From Thalassotalea sp. HSM 43 (GTDB taxonomy: Bacteria > Pseudomonadota > Gammaproteobacteria > Enterobacterales > Alteromonadaceae): a stretch of 64,000 bases of DNA. Position 1 is the stretch's first letter, and every line of letters starts with the position of its first letter. The notes below the pieces were generated by a model that did not search any database, had not been told where the DNA came from, and was given only the letters and a program-made list of their open reading frames with translations. The stretch is from the NCBI RefSeq assembly GCF_004752005.1, contig NZ_CP038493.1:1326302-1390301 (forward strand). Direction: 5' to 3'. The position numbers and the translations under genes are program-made. This document shows positions 8,686 through 17,976 of this stretch, one piece after another.

Positions 8686-8713
8686 AAAAACGCCAGCATT
8701 ATGCTGGCGTTTT
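8686..8713 (-). terminator. Terminator of typA
   Basis: The stem ACGCCAGCAT / ATGCTGGCGT (8690-8699 and 8701-8710) is preceded on the plus strand by A's, giving a T-run on the minus strand, 27 bp past the typA stop. Confidence 0.85.
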
Positions 8714-8739
8714 AATAGCGTGTTCAGAAAGTATATTTA

Positions 8740-10557
8740 TTACTTTTTGTTGCGAGATTCACGCTTACGATCTGATTCTGACAAGAACTTCTTACGTATA
8801 CGAATATTCTCAGGAGTCACTTCTACTAACTCATCATCATCGATAAATTCTAGCGCTTGCTCAAGTGTCATTTTAATTGGCGGCGACAATACTTGCGCAT
8901 CATCAGTACCCGATGCACGAACGTTTGTTAACTGCTTACCTTTAAGGGCGTTAACCGTAAGATCGTTGTCACGCGAGTGAATACCAATAACCATACCTTC
9001 GTAGACTTCAACACCGTGACCAATCATTAGGCGACCACGTTCTTGTAAGTTGAACAGTGCGTTGGTTAATGCTTTACCTGTTGCGTTAGCAATAAGAACA
9101 CCGTTAATACGCTGACCAATCTCGCCACCTTTGTGCGGACCGTACTGTAAGAAGGTGTGGTAAATTAGACCTGAACCAGAGGTTAGTGTCATAAATTCAG
9201 TTTGGAAACCGATAAGACCACGACTCGGCATGATAAAGTCCATACGAATACGACCTTTGCCATCTGGAGACATATCAGTTAGCTCTGCTTTACGTAGACC
9301 TAATTTTTCCATAATAGAACCTTGATGCTCTTCTTCAACATCAATGGTTACTGTTTCATATGGTTCTTGAACCTGACCATCAACTTCGCGCATGATAACT
9401 TCTGGACGAGATACGGCTAACTCGTAACCTTCACGACGCATGTTTTCAATTAAGATACCTAAGTGAAGCTCACCACGACCGGATACTTTAAACTTATCTG
9501 GATCGTCTAATTGCTCAACTCGAAGGGCAACGTTATGCACCAATTCTTTTTCTAGACGGTCAAGAATATTACGTGACGTTACATATTTACCTTCTTTACC
9601 GGCAAACGGCGAGGTGTTTACTTGGAACGTCATGGTAACCGTTGGCTCATCAACAGAAAGAGCAGGAAGAGGTTCAACTTCGTTTGGACAACAAATGGTG
9701 TCAGAAATCTTAAGCTCACCTAGACCGGTAATGGCGATGATGTCACCTGCTTGCGCAGATTCGGCTTCGTAACGGTCTAAACCTAGGTAACCTAATACGG
9801 TACCCACTTTACCATTATGAATAATGCCATTGGCACCATTAATCGTAACCTGCTGGTTAGGCTTAACCGTACCACGAGTTACACGACCAACACCGATTAC
9901 ACCAACGTATGAGTTGTAATCCAGTTGTGATATCTGCATCTGGAAAGGACCGTCTACGTCAGCATCTGGCGCTGGCACTGAGTCAATGATGGTTTCAAAT
10001 AAAGGCGTCATGTCGGTACCAACTTCGCCTTCTTCGTGAGATGCCCAACCATTGATAGCCGATGCGTAAACAACTTGGAAATCCAATTGTTCATCGGTTG
10101 CACCAAGGTTGTCGAATAAATCAAATACTTGGTCCATTACCCAATCAGGGCGAGCACCAGGCTTGTCGATTTTATTGATAACAACGATAGGCTTCAAACC
10201 TTGAGCAAACGCTTTCTTGGTTACGAAGCGTGTTTGCGGCATAGGACCTTCTTGCGCATCAACGATAAGCAATACAGAGTCAACCATTGACATAACACGT
10301 TCAACTTCACCACCGAAGTCAGCATGGCCAGGGGTGTCTACAATGTTTACACGGTAATCATTCCAGTTAATGGCAGTGTTTTTTGCCAAGATGGTGATAC
10401 CACGCTCTTTCTCGATATCGTTAGAGTCCATTACGCGATCGTCTAGATCGGCACGAGAATCCAAAGTACCAGATTGCTGTAGAAGTTTATCAACCAAGGT
10501 AGTTTTACCATGGTCAACGTGAGCGATGATCGCAATATTACGTAGTTTATCTAACAC
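8740..10557 (-). CDS. typA: Ribosome-associated GTPase TypA/BipA
   Basis: A 605-residue translational GTPase that helps 50S assembly at low temperature and is linked to stress adaptation. The G motifs are all present: G1 AHVDHGKTT near residue 13, switch [17 protein letters not shown], and NKID for the guanine base. The C-terminal half carries the EF-G-like and BipA-specific domains ([35 protein letters not shown]), followed by a basic tail ending KRESRNKK. Length and motifs are standard. It is transcribed alone, divergent from glnA, as in E. coli, where bipA also faces glnA. Confidence 0.97.
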   Translation of the reverse strand: MLDKLRNIAIIAHVDHGKTTLVDKLLQQSGTLDSRADLDDRVMDSNDIEKERGITILAKNTAINWNDYRVNIVDTPGHADFGGEVERVMSMVDSVLLIVDAQEGPMPQTRFVTKKAFAQGLKPIVVINKIDKPGARPDWVMDQVFDLFDNLGATDEQLDFQVVYASAINGWASHEEGEVGTDMTPLFETIIDSVPAPDADVDGPFQMQISQLDYNSYVGVIGVGRVTRGTVKPNQQVTINGANGIIHNGKVGTVLGYLGLDRYEAESAQAGDIIAITGLGELKISDTICCPNEVEPLPALSVDEPTVTMTFQVNTSPFAGKEGKYVTSRNILDRLEKELVHNVALRVEQLDDPDKFKVSGRGELHLGILIENMRREGYELAVSRPEVIMREVDGQVQEPYETVTIDVEEEHQGSIMEKLGLRKAELTDMSPDGKGRIRMDFIMPSRGLIGFQTEFMTLTSGSGLIYHTFLQYGPHKGGEIGQRINGVLIANATGKALTNALFNLQERGRLMIGHGVEVYEGMVIGIHSRDNDLTVNALKGKQLTNVRASGTDDAQVLSPPIKMTLEQALEFIDDDELVEVTPENIRIRKKFLSESDRKRESRNKK

Positions 10558-10768
10558 TGTATTCGCCTTTAATGTAGCCCGGTTCGGGGCTTTTAATGTC
10601 TTACAAATAAAATTGGCGCGTATTATAAACTAAATCCTTGCAATAAGCCGAAGTTTTTTGTTACATGGTCGGCAAAATAACAAAAGTGTACAAACAGCGT
10701 AATGAAACTGTCAGCAACTACAGGTATAATTGCCCTCATCAACAACACTATGCACCGAATACGGGCGA

Positions 10769-10785
10769 CGCACCATATTAGTGCG
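10769..10785 (+). promoter_or_regulatory. NtrC-type enhancer site upstream of glnA
   Basis: GCAC-N7-GTGC (10770-10784) fits the NtrC operator pattern (consensus TGCACC-N5-GGTGCA). It lies about 100 bp upstream of the glnA -24/-12 promoter, where enhancers usually sit. Half-sites TGCACC (10751) and GCACCA (10791) flank it, so the array may be larger. The rest of the 404-bp typA-glnA gap shows no gene. Confidence 0.7.
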
Positions 10786-10868
10786 CGACCGCACCAGAAA
10801 GATCCATTATAATTAGTGTAAATTATGGTGATTTTGCTAAACCCTTATATATTAAGGCGTTAAAAAGT

Positions 10869-10884
10869 TGGCACGAATTTAGCT
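10869..10884 (+). promoter_or_regulatory. Sigma-54 promoter of glnA
   Basis: TGGCAC-N5-TAGC has the invariant GG (10870-10871) and GC (10882-10883) with the obligatory 10-base spacing. There is one mismatch to the TTGC box. The start of transcription is expected near 10894, about 68 bases before the glnA ATG. Confidence 0.85.
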
Positions 10885-10961
10885 TATCTTTAGCCAATCC
10901 GGTCGTTAATCGACTAACAAGTTATTTTAATAATTAACCTGCAATAAATACGGAGACTTCC

Positions 10962-12368
10962 ATGTCACAAGCAGTTTTAGATTTAATCAAAGAAAACGAC
11001 GTTAAGTTCGTTGACCTGCGCTTCACTGATTCAAAAGGTAAAGAGCAACACGTTTCTCTTCCTTATCATCAAATTGATGAAGACTTCTTCGAAGATGGTA
11101 AAATGTTCGATGGTTCTTCTATCGCTGGTTGGAAAGGTATTAACGAATCTGACATGGTATTGATGCCTGACGCATCTACTGCAGTTCTTGACCCGTTCAC
11201 TGAAGAAGTTACTCTTAACATCCGTTGTGACATCGTAGAGCCTGCAACCATGCAAGGTTACAGCCGTGACCCTCGTTCAGTAGCTAAGCGCGCTGAAGAG
11301 TACATGCGCTCTACAGGTATTGCTGACAGCATCCTTGTTGGTCCAGAGCCAGAGTTCTTCGTATTTGATGACGTTAAATTCAGCGTTAACATGGCTGGCG
11401 CAATGTACAGCATTGACGATAAAGAAGCTCACTGGAACAGCGCTACCGAATACGAAGATGGCAACCACGGTCACCGTCCTCGCGTTAAAGGTGGTTACTT
11501 CCCAGTAGCTCCAGTAGATTCATCACAAGACTTGCGTTCAGCTATGTGTCTTGTAATGGAAGAGATGGGTCTTGTTGTTGAAGCGCATCACCATGAAGTA
11601 GCAACCGCTGGTCAAAACGAAATTGCTTGTCGTTTCAACACCATGGTTAACAAAGCTGATGAAGTTCAAATCTACAAGTATGTTGTTCACAACGTTGCAC
11701 ACGCATACGGTAAAACAGCGACTTTCATGCCTAAGCCACTAGTTGGTGACAACGGTACTGGTATGCACGTTCACCAATCACTAGCTAAAGACGGTGTTAA
11801 CCTTTTCTCTGGTGATTTGTACGGCGGCCTGTCTGAAACGGCTCTTTACTACATTGGCGGTATCATCAAGCACGCTAAAGCAATCAACGCATTTACTAAC
11901 GCGTCGACTAACTCATACAAGCGTTTGGTTCCAGGTTTCGAAGCACCAGTTATGCTAGCTTACTCTGCTCGTAACCGTTCTGCTTCTATCCGTATCCCGG
12001 TAGTACCTTCACCAAAAGCACGTCGTATCGAAGTACGTTTCCCTGATCCAACTGGTAACCCATACCTAGCATTCACTGCAATGCTTATGGCTGGCCTTGA
12101 CGGTATCAAAAACAAGATTCACCCTGGCGACGCTATGGACAAAGACTTGTACGACCTACCAGCTGAAGAAGCAGCTGCTATCCCACAAGTTGCATCATCA
12201 CTAGAAGAAGCTCTTGACGCTCTAGAAGCTGACAAAGAATTCTTGACTGCTGGTGGCGTAATGGACAGCGACATGATTGACGCTTACGTTGGTCTTAAGC
12301 GTGAAGAAGTTGAGCAACTTAACATGACAACTCACCCAGTTGAGTTCGAAATGTACTACAGCGTTTAA
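10962..12368 (+). CDS. glnA: Type I glutamine synthetase (GSI-beta)
   Basis: A 468-residue enzyme forming the cytoplasmic dodecamer that makes glutamine from glutamate, ammonia and ATP. It is full length. Motifs include [47 protein letters not shown] and the ATP/substrate region around [20 protein letters not shown]. The adenylylation Tyr is at 397 (KDLYDLP), so activity should be controlled by GlnE. It sits behind a sigma-54 promoter and NtrC-type site, with the NtrB/NtrC genes downstream, giving the classical nitrogen-limitation circuit. It is followed by its own terminator. Confidence 0.99.
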   Translation: MSQAVLDLIKENDVKFVDLRFTDSKGKEQHVSLPYHQIDEDFFEDGKMFDGSSIAGWKGINESDMVLMPDASTAVLDPFTEEVTLNIRCDIVEPATMQGYSRDPRSVAKRAEEYMRSTGIADSILVGPEPEFFVFDDVKFSVNMAGAMYSIDDKEAHWNSATEYEDGNHGHRPRVKGGYFPVAPVDSSQDLRSAMCLVMEEMGLVVEAHHHEVATAGQNEIACRFNTMVNKADEVQIYKYVVHNVAHAYGKTATFMPKPLVGDNGTGMHVHQSLAKDGVNLFSGDLYGGLSETALYYIGGIIKHAKAINAFTNASTNSYKRLVPGFEAPVMLAYSARNRSASIRIPVVPSPKARRIEVRFPDPTGNPYLAFTAMLMAGLDGIKNKIHPGDAMDKDLYDLPAEEAAAIPQVASSLEEALDALEADKEFLTAGGVMDSDMIDAYVGLKREEVEQLNMTTHPVEFEMYYSV

Positions 12369-12384
12369 TCGCTTACTCCTTTAG

Positions 12385-12410
12385 AAAAGCCCGCTTCTGC
12401 GGGCTTTTTT
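12385..12410 (+). terminator. Terminator of glnA
   Basis: The hairpin AAAGCCCGC-ttct-GCGGGCTTTTTT lies 17 bp past the glnA stop, so the ntrBC genes need their own promoter or read-through. Confidence 0.9.
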
Positions 12411-12568
12411 GTGGGGCACATATTTAATCCTCGCGGTCGCCAATAAAATTTACTGGCGTCTCGCTAAATATTTGGTTAAATTAGAAATATCGTTATTGTT
12501 ATAGGATAGGTACAATAACGACCAACGCGCTAATGAAGTGAAAAGCGCATTCATACAAAGGAAAGTAA

Positions 12569-13093
12569 ATGTTTAGGTATGCATTGTTATTCGCCCTGTT
12601 GTTTGCCGCCATTGCGCCTCTCGTAGACGCAGCGGACAAGGTTTACGTGTGGCGCAATGAAAACGGTGATTTAGTGTTTTCAGATAGCCCAAAGCCAGGT
12701 GCTGAAGAAGTTGCTGAAGAAATCGAAGTTAATAACAAGCAAACCATCATCTCATCTGTCGATACCTCGGTACTCGACATCAGTCCTCGCGTTGTTGAAG
12801 AAGAGTATCAGGTTGAAATATCACAACCTGAAGATCATGCAACGATTCGCGACAATTCAGGATCTATCTATATTTCAGGTCGAGTAGCACCAGTCTTTAA
12901 ACGAGGCTTCTCTGTACGCCTGATATTTAATGGCGAAGTCTATGGTGAACCGCAAACCCGTTCGGTATTTATTCTGCGTGACGTTGATCGTGGCGAGCAC
13001 AAAATAAAATTAGAACTATTGAACAATCAAGGCAAGGTTATTGCATCATCCAAGGAAAGAACCGTTTATTTGCACCGTGCAAGGGTAAATTAA
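12569..13093 (+). CDS. DUF4124 domain-containing periplasmic protein
   Basis: A 174-residue protein with a signal peptide (cleavage near VDAADK). A DUF4124 module at residues about 22-60 (KVYVWRNENGDLVFSDSPKP) is followed by a beta-sandwich-like region (residues about 85-170: ISQPEDHATIRDNSGSIYIS, VRLIFNGEVYGE). AAAGGAAAG upstream of the ATG is a fair ribosome-binding site. DUF4124 proteins commonly lie between glnA and glnL in marine gammaproteobacteria, but their role is unknown. It may be co-transcribed with glnL, only 89 bp away, although an operator lies between. Confidence 0.85.
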   Translation: MFRYALLFALLFAAIAPLVDAADKVYVWRNENGDLVFSDSPKPGAEEVAEEIEVNNKQTIISSVDTSVLDISPRVVEEEYQVEISQPEDHATIRDNSGSIYISGRVAPVFKRGFSVRLIFNGEVYGEPQTRSVFILRDVDRGEHKIKLELLNNQGKVIASSKERTVYLHRARVN

Positions 13094-13154
13094 CCATTTA
13101 CTCTTCCATTTAGGTGCAAAAGCCTAGGCATTTTATTACACTACAATAAATGCC

Positions 13155-13169
13155 GCACCACATTGGTGC
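13155..13169 (+). promoter_or_regulatory. NtrC-type operator overlapping the 5' end of glnL
   Basis: The perfect inverted repeat GCACCA-CAT-TGGTGC matches the NtrC binding consensus. It lies 13 bp before the TTG I take as the glnL start. E. coli has a comparable NtrC site at glnLp, where it represses the local promoter; the same autoregulation is inferred here. Confidence 0.75.
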
Positions 13170-13182
13170 AATGGAGAAAACC

Positions 13183-14262
13183 TTGTTTACCAACAACAGT
13201 TTAAAAGAAATACGTCAATTTTACGCCAATCAGATGGTATCGCAGATGGTTACCGCTGTGATAGTGCTTGACGAAAATCTCAAGGTTCAATACCTCAATA
13301 CCGCCGCTGAAGCATTACTTAGTAAAAGCTTGAACAGGCTCTATCAACAAAAAGTTCTTGAGGTATTCACCCATTGCAGCGTCACCGACGAACGCCTGCA
13401 GCAAGTGCTAAGCAGCGGACAAGACTTTACTGATTCAGATGTGGTATTTGAATTTATCGAAGGTCATCACATTACCGTCGAAGTCACCGCCTCAGTCGCT
13501 CTCTTTAATGATCAAGAACACCTGTTGTTAGAATGTCGTCGTATCGATAAGCAAAAAGAGATTTCTCTTGAAGTATTTCAAGAGCAACAATGGGAAGCAG
13601 CACGAGATTTGATACGTGGCCTAGCTCATGAAATTAAAAACCCGTTAGGCGGCTTGCGCGGCGCGGCACAATTGTTGGATAAAGAAATTCTGCCAGAACA
13701 ACGCGAGTTCACGGCAATGATCATCGAGCAAGCGGATCGCTTAACCAATCTTGTTGACCAGCTACTTGGCCCAAATCAATTACCCACTCTGAGTCTGCAT
13801 AATATCCATGAAATAGCCGAAAAAGTGCATCAGTTGGTCAGTCTTGATAACGATAAAAATATCGAATTTATTCGTGACTATGATCCGTCGATTCCAGATA
13901 TTGAAATCGATACGGAAAAGCTACAACAAACATTGCTCAACATTATTGGTAACGCCATTCAAGTATTACCCGAAAACGGCAAAATCAAAATCAAAACACG
14001 CATAGCGACCAATCAAACCGTTAATGGTAAGAAGATCAAATTAGCGGTGAAATTATCGATAATCGACAATGGTCCAGGCATTCCTGCCGACATTCAAGAC
14101 ACCATATTCTATCCCATGGTGTCAGGACGCAGTGATGGTACTGGTTTAGGTCTATCGATAGCGCAAACGCTTGTGCACCAACATCATGGCAAACTGGTGT
14201 GCCACAGCTACCCAGGCCGTACCGAATTTTCCATTATTTTACCTTTACCTAAGAGAACCTAA
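13183..14262 (+). CDS. glnL: Nitrogen regulation sensor kinase NtrB
   Basis: A soluble histidine kinase/phosphatase of 359 residues that phosphorylates NtrC under nitrogen limitation, under PII control. A PAS domain (about residues 17-80, VIVLDENLKVQYLN) is followed by the H box GLAHEIKNPLGG with His149, the N box LLNIIGNAIQVLPE, G1 DNGPGIP and G2 GTGLGLSIAQTL. The frame is open upstream to ATGs at 13150 and 13171. However, those overlap or abut the NtrC palindrome and lack a Shine-Dalgarno, whereas the TTG at 13183 has GGAG seven bases upstream, so I prefer TTG. The NtrC gene begins one base after the stop. Confidence 0.93.
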   Translation: MFTNNSLKEIRQFYANQMVSQMVTAVIVLDENLKVQYLNTAAEALLSKSLNRLYQQKVLEVFTHCSVTDERLQQVLSSGQDFTDSDVVFEFIEGHHITVEVTASVALFNDQEHLLLECRRIDKQKEISLEVFQEQQWEAARDLIRGLAHEIKNPLGGLRGAAQLLDKEILPEQREFTAMIIEQADRLTNLVDQLLGPNQLPTLSLHNIHEIAEKVHQLVSLDNDKNIEFIRDYDPSIPDIEIDTEKLQQTLLNIIGNAIQVLPENGKIKIKTRIATNQTVNGKKIKLAVKLSIIDNGPGIPADIQDTIFYPMVSGRSDGTGLGLSIAQTLVHQHHGKLVCHSYPGRTEFSIILPLPKRT

Positions 14263-14263
14263 G

Positions 14264-15667
14264 ATGAACGCAGAACAAGTATGGATTGTAGATGATGACA
14301 GCTCAATTCGCTGGGTATTGGAGAAAGCCTTAAAAAGTGCTGACATCAGTTGTACCTCATTTAGTAACGCAAACGACATACTATCGGCGCTAGACTTTAG
14401 TCAGCCGCAAGTGATTATTTCTGACATTCGTATGCCTAATATGGATGGCATGACATTATTATCTCGCATCAATGATGCTTTCCCAGATATGCCAGTCATC
14501 ATCATGACCGCCCATTCCGATTTAGACAGTGCGGTAAACGCCTATCAAGGTGGCGCATTCGAGTATTTACCAAAACCTTTTGATATTGATGAAGCAGTGT
14601 CATTATCGCAGCGAGCACTCGATCACGTACAAGAACAGAGCGCCAAGAAAAGTGCGTCAACCAGCAAACCTGCTGGGGTTGGCATCATCGGTGAAGCACC
14701 GGCCATGCAAGAGGTTTTTCGTGCCATAGGTCGCTTGTCACGCTCTAGCATCAGCGTGTTGATTAATGGTGAATCAGGCACAGGTAAAGAGCTGGTAGCC
14801 AATGCCTTGCACTCACACAGTCCGCGCCAAAATGCACCTTTTATCCCATTGAATATGGCGGCGATACCGAAAGATTTGATTGAATCGGAATTATTTGGTC
14901 ATGAAAAAGGCGCCTTTACTGGCGCCAATTCTGTGCGCCAAGGGCGGTTTGAGCAAGCCCATGGCGGTACCTTGTTTCTTGATGAAATTGGCGATATGCC
15001 GATTGACGTGCAAACTCGTTTATTGCGAGTATTAGCGGACGGTGAGTTTTACCGAGTCGGTGGTCATAATCCGATCAAAGTCGATGTACGTATTATTGCC
15101 GCGACTCATCAGAACCTAGAAGACAGAGTGGCAAAAGGTGAATTTCGTGAAGATTTATTCCACCGTTTAAACGTCATACGTGTGCAATTGCCAAGTTTGC
15201 GTGAACGTAAAGAGGACATTGAACAATTGGCCAAGCATTTTCTTAGCCTAGCGGCAAGTGAACTTGGTGTTGAAAGTAAGTCTATCGCCAAAGAATCCAT
15301 TAAGTTTATGCAGCAATGTGATTGGCCAGGTAATGTGCGCCAACTGGAAAATACCTGTCGCTATTTAACCGTTATGGCCAGTGGTAAGGAAATCCTAGTC
15401 AGTGACATGCCAGCGGAAATCTCTGCCGCACCGCAAGTGCAAAGCGACGACAACGGTATTGGTGATTGGCAACAGCTATTATCTATTTGGGTCGACAAAC
15501 AATTGCAAAGTGGTGAACGTGATATCCTCGCCAATGCGGTACCTGAATTTGAACGAATTTGTTTAGACAGAGCATTGAACTTTACCCATGGCCATAAACA
15601 AGAAGCAGCGAAGAAATTAGGCTGGGGTCGCAACACCTTAACTCGTAAGTTAAAAGAATTGTATTAG
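14264..15667 (+). CDS. glnG: Nitrogen regulation response regulator NtrC
   Basis: A 467-residue sigma-54 activator. The receiver domain is residues 1-120, with acidic pocket DDD at 10-12 and phospho-acceptor Asp54 ([13 protein letters not shown]). The AAA+ domain occupies about 140-380 (Walker A GESGTGKE, sigma-54 contact loop GAFTGA, Walker [14 protein letters not shown]). A Fis-type helix-turn-helix is at the end ([19 protein letters not shown]). The start [12 protein letters not shown] follows the NtrB stop by one base with AAGAGA upstream; an earlier start inside glnL would disrupt the receiver N-terminus. It is expected to act on the glnA and glnL sites described here. Confidence 0.97.
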   Translation: MNAEQVWIVDDDSSIRWVLEKALKSADISCTSFSNANDILSALDFSQPQVIISDIRMPNMDGMTLLSRINDAFPDMPVIIMTAHSDLDSAVNAYQGGAFEYLPKPFDIDEAVSLSQRALDHVQEQSAKKSASTSKPAGVGIIGEAPAMQEVFRAIGRLSRSSISVLINGESGTGKELVANALHSHSPRQNAPFIPLNMAAIPKDLIESELFGHEKGAFTGANSVRQGRFEQAHGGTLFLDEIGDMPIDVQTRLLRVLADGEFYRVGGHNPIKVDVRIIAATHQNLEDRVAKGEFREDLFHRLNVIRVQLPSLRERKEDIEQLAKHFLSLAASELGVESKSIAKESIKFMQQCDWPGNVRQLENTCRYLTVMASGKEILVSDMPAEISAAPQVQSDDNGIGDWQQLLSIWVDKQLQSGERDILANAVPEFERICLDRALNFTHGHKQEAAKKLGWGRNTLTRKLKELY

Positions 15668-15690
15668 CCTACGACGGCAATAATAGACGC

Positions 15691-15720
15691 AAAAAGGGGA
15701 AGCTAAGCTTCCCCTTTTTT
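15691..15720. terminator. Bidirectional terminator after glnG
   Basis: The long palindrome AAAAAGGGGAAGCT / AGCTTCCCCTTTTT lies between the convergent glnG (+) and MerC-like gene (-). Confidence 0.92.
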
Positions 15721-15744
15721 GAAATTCATTTGCGTTTGCTTCGA

Positions 15745-16131
15745 CTAACTTTGTGCGCCACATTCATGGTCACTGCAACTGCGACAGTTATTACACAGTT
15801 TTAAATTAACGACATGCGCTGCGACCAACAATACTGCGCCGACAATGATCATCAACGGTTGCACGCTTTCGTCGACACTGTGCTTATGCCAATAGATGAA
15901 ACCACCAAGGAACAACAGGTAAAAAGGGTATATTTTGCGGTGATAACGTTTAAAACCCGAAAACAACGCTACTGAGCCCAAAACCAAGGTAGCAAACAGA
16001 AACATATGCTCTGCTTCGTGAGAGGCCCACGCTTCAAGTCCTAACAATGACAATACCGGCAATAACACAGGCAACAAAATACAATGCAGTGCGCAAAGTG
16101 ATGTCGCTGTAATGCCAAGTCTGTCCAACAT
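15745..16131 (-). CDS. MerC domain membrane protein (possible zinc-linked metal transporter)
   Basis: A 128-residue membrane protein of the MerC family. The N-terminal motif GITATSLCALHCILLPVLLP carries the metal-binding-type Cys pair and His, and four hydrophobic segments follow. The C-terminus is rich in Cys and His (CNNCRSCSDHECG), suggesting a soluble metal-binding tail. MerC proteins of mercury operons import Hg(II), but no mer genes are near. The palindrome at 16167-16179 resembles Zur boxes and lies 36 bp upstream of the start. Together these suggest a role in zinc handling (inference). It lies downstream of epmA on the same strand but probably has its own promoter. Confidence 0.82.
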   Translation of the reverse strand: MLDRLGITATSLCALHCILLPVLLPVLSLLGLEAWASHEAEHMFLFATLVLGSVALFSGFKRYHRKIYPFYLLFLGGFIYWHKHSVDESVQPLMIIVGAVLLVAAHVVNLKLCNNCRSCSDHECGAQS

Positions 16132-16166
16132 ATTGTCTACCCATTAAGAACGTGAATTTTAAAAAA

Positions 16167-16179
16167 GTGATAATATCAC
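16167..16179 (-). promoter_or_regulatory. Zur-like operator palindrome upstream of the MerC-like gene
   Basis: GTGATAATATCAC is a perfect 13-base inverted repeat around one central base. It closely resembles the core of enterobacterial Zur boxes (TGTTATAATATCACA). It lies in the 77-bp gap between epmA and the MerC-like gene, where an operator of the latter is expected. It has not been tested against a weight matrix. Confidence 0.5.
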
Positions 16180-16208
16180 AACTTGAACAGTATAACAGGT
16201 ATTTTTTG

Positions 16209-17201
16209 TTACGCCTTGTTAACGGAAAAGCTAATAACGTTGTCAATATGTGTTTGTTGTAGCGCCAGCATTACCAACCGATCAAGCCCCAATGCAACGC
16301 CAGCACAATCGGGCAAACCGGATTGTAATGCCGCCAATAAACGATCATCGATAGGTTTTTCTGCTAGGCCATGTTGCTTACGCCAAGCATTGTCTTTAGT
16401 AAAGCGCCTTGCTTGCTCATCAGCGTCGGTCAATTCATGGAACCCATTCGCCAATTCAATGCCTTTAAAATACAACTCAAAGCGCCTCGAGACACGCTCA
16501 TCTTGGTCATCAATTCGTGCCAAAGCACTTTGAGATGCAGGGAAATTATAAATAAAACAAGGGCTTTTTTGACCAATATTGGTCTCAACTAACTCGGCAA
16601 ATAGATATTGTAATATTGTATCGAAATCAGATTCAGCCAATATCCAGTCGGCATCTAAGTTATGTCGATTAACTTGCTGCTTAAGTTGCTCGATATCGGC
16701 AGTTAATGGATCAACGCCAACATAATCGATAAACGCCTGCTGATAAGTCAAAGATTGCGCCGCTTGGCAAGACAACACCGTTTGCATTAACTGATCAAGT
16801 TCCGCCATCAATTGAAAATGATCAAAACCAACACGGTACCATTCAAGCATGGTAAATTCTGGGTTATGAAAACGACCAGCAAGCTCATTGCGGAACGCTT
16901 TACAGATTTGGTAAATACAACCACTGCCATCAGCGAGTAAGCGTTTCATGGCAAATTCTGGCGACGTCTGTAAATACAAAGTTTGTGCATCATTACTTTG
17001 GTGTGCACTGGCGAGCAATTCGGTGCTAAAACTTTCAAGGTGAACATCGGTTACCGTTGCCGCTGACAAGCTTGGCGTTTCCACTTCCATAACATCACGC
17101 TCGGCAAAAAATTGACGTATTTTTGCCATTAGCTCGGCGCGTTGTTTCAGTACTTGTCGAGTCGCACTTGGTTGCCAATCATGGGGGTTATTGCTTGCCA
17201 T
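16209..17201 (-). CDS. epmA: Elongation factor P (R)-beta-lysine ligase EpmA
   Basis: A 330-residue paralogue of the class II lysyl-tRNA synthetase catalytic core, without the anticodon-binding domain. It attaches (R)-beta-lysine to Lys34 of EF-P. Motif 2 is visible (ICKAFRNELAGRFHNPEFTM, then EWYR), as are LYFKGIELANGFHEL and the motif 3 region GVALGLDRLVMLAL. The length matches GenX/PoxA/EpmA (about 325). The substrate EF-P gene lies 117 bp upstream beyond a terminator, and EpmB is divergent from efp, so the pathway is clustered. Confidence 0.97.
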   Translation of the reverse strand: MASNNPHDWQPSATRQVLKQRAELMAKIRQFFAERDVMEVETPSLSAATVTDVHLESFSTELLASAHQSNDAQTLYLQTSPEFAMKRLLADGSGCIYQICKAFRNELAGRFHNPEFTMLEWYRVGFDHFQLMAELDQLMQTVLSCQAAQSLTYQQAFIDYVGVDPLTADIEQLKQQVNRHNLDADWILAESDFDTILQYLFAELVETNIGQKSPCFIYNFPASQSALARIDDQDERVSRRFELYFKGIELANGFHELTDADEQARRFTKDNAWRKQHGLAEKPIDDRLLAALQSGLPDCAGVALGLDRLVMLALQQTHIDNVISFSVNKA

Positions 17202-17262
17202 AGCCTTGTTCCAAATTTTATCTTGCCGTCACCTTGTGCCACGTACGCTAATGACACAAATG

Positions 17263-17287
17263 AAAAAGGTTAGCCTTATGCTAACCT
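17263..17287 (-). terminator. Terminator of efp
   Basis: The stem AGGTTAGC / GCTAACCT (17267-17274 and 17280-17287) is followed by T's on the minus strand. It separates efp from the downstream epmA. Confidence 0.8.
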
Positions 17288-17318
17288 CTTTGGTATTTGC
17301 TTTATGATATGTAAGTAA

Positions 17319-17888
17319 TTACTTACCAGCGCGAGATACATACTCGCCACTGCGTGTATCTACCTTAACCACTTCGCCAATTTGCACGAATAAAGGAACA
17401 CGAACCACAGCGCCTGTACTCAAGGTCGCTGGTTTACCGCCAGTGCCTGCAGTATCACCTTTTAGACCAGGATCGGTTTCAATGATTTCCAATTCAACAA
17501 AGTTAGGTGGGGTAACTGAAATCGGATTGCCATCCCACAAAGTGATGGTACACATGTCACCTTCTTTCAGCCATTTAACATTATCACCAACCGCTTTTTC
17601 ATCGGCGGCAATTTGCTCAAAGGTATCATTGTTCATAAAGTGCCAGAATTCGCCATCGGCATATAAATAGCCTAAATCCGTTTCCATCACATCGGCACCT
17701 TCAACAGATTCACCTGATTTGAAAGTCTTTTCTAAAACTTTACCTGATATTAATTTACGGATTTTAACGCGGTTAAAGGCCTGACCTTTACCTGGCTTTA
17801 CAATCTCATTTTCCAGAATATTGCATGGCTCACCGTCAATCATTAACTTAAGGCCATTTTTAAATTCATTAGTACTATAATTGCCCAT
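17319..17888 (-). CDS. efp: Translation elongation factor P
   Basis: A 189-residue ribosomal factor that relieves stalling at polyproline stretches. The three OB/KOW-like domains are full length. The modified lysine is Lys34 in VKPGKGQAF, the form used by the EpmA/EpmB beta-lysylation system, whose genes flank it on both sides. The C-terminal signature region [20 protein letters not shown] is intact. It is divergently transcribed from epmB with an 88-bp gap. The adjacent proteome contains very proline-rich linkers (subtilases at 30-35 kb) that would need EF-P. Confidence 0.98.
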   Translation of the reverse strand: MGNYSTNEFKNGLKLMIDGEPCNILENEIVKPGKGQAFNRVKIRKLISGKVLEKTFKSGESVEGADVMETDLGYLYADGEFWHFMNNDTFEQIAADEKAVGDNVKWLKEGDMCTITLWDGNPISVTPPNFVELEIIETDPGLKGDTAGTGGKPATLSTGAVVRVPLFVQIGEVVKVDTRSGEYVSRAGK

Positions 17889-17976
17889 AGTGTTCTCTTA
17901 TGTATTTGTGTTCTCTAATAGATTAAAATCTGTCACCAAGATAAATACGCAAGGTATTTACCCGTAGAGATTTTTG

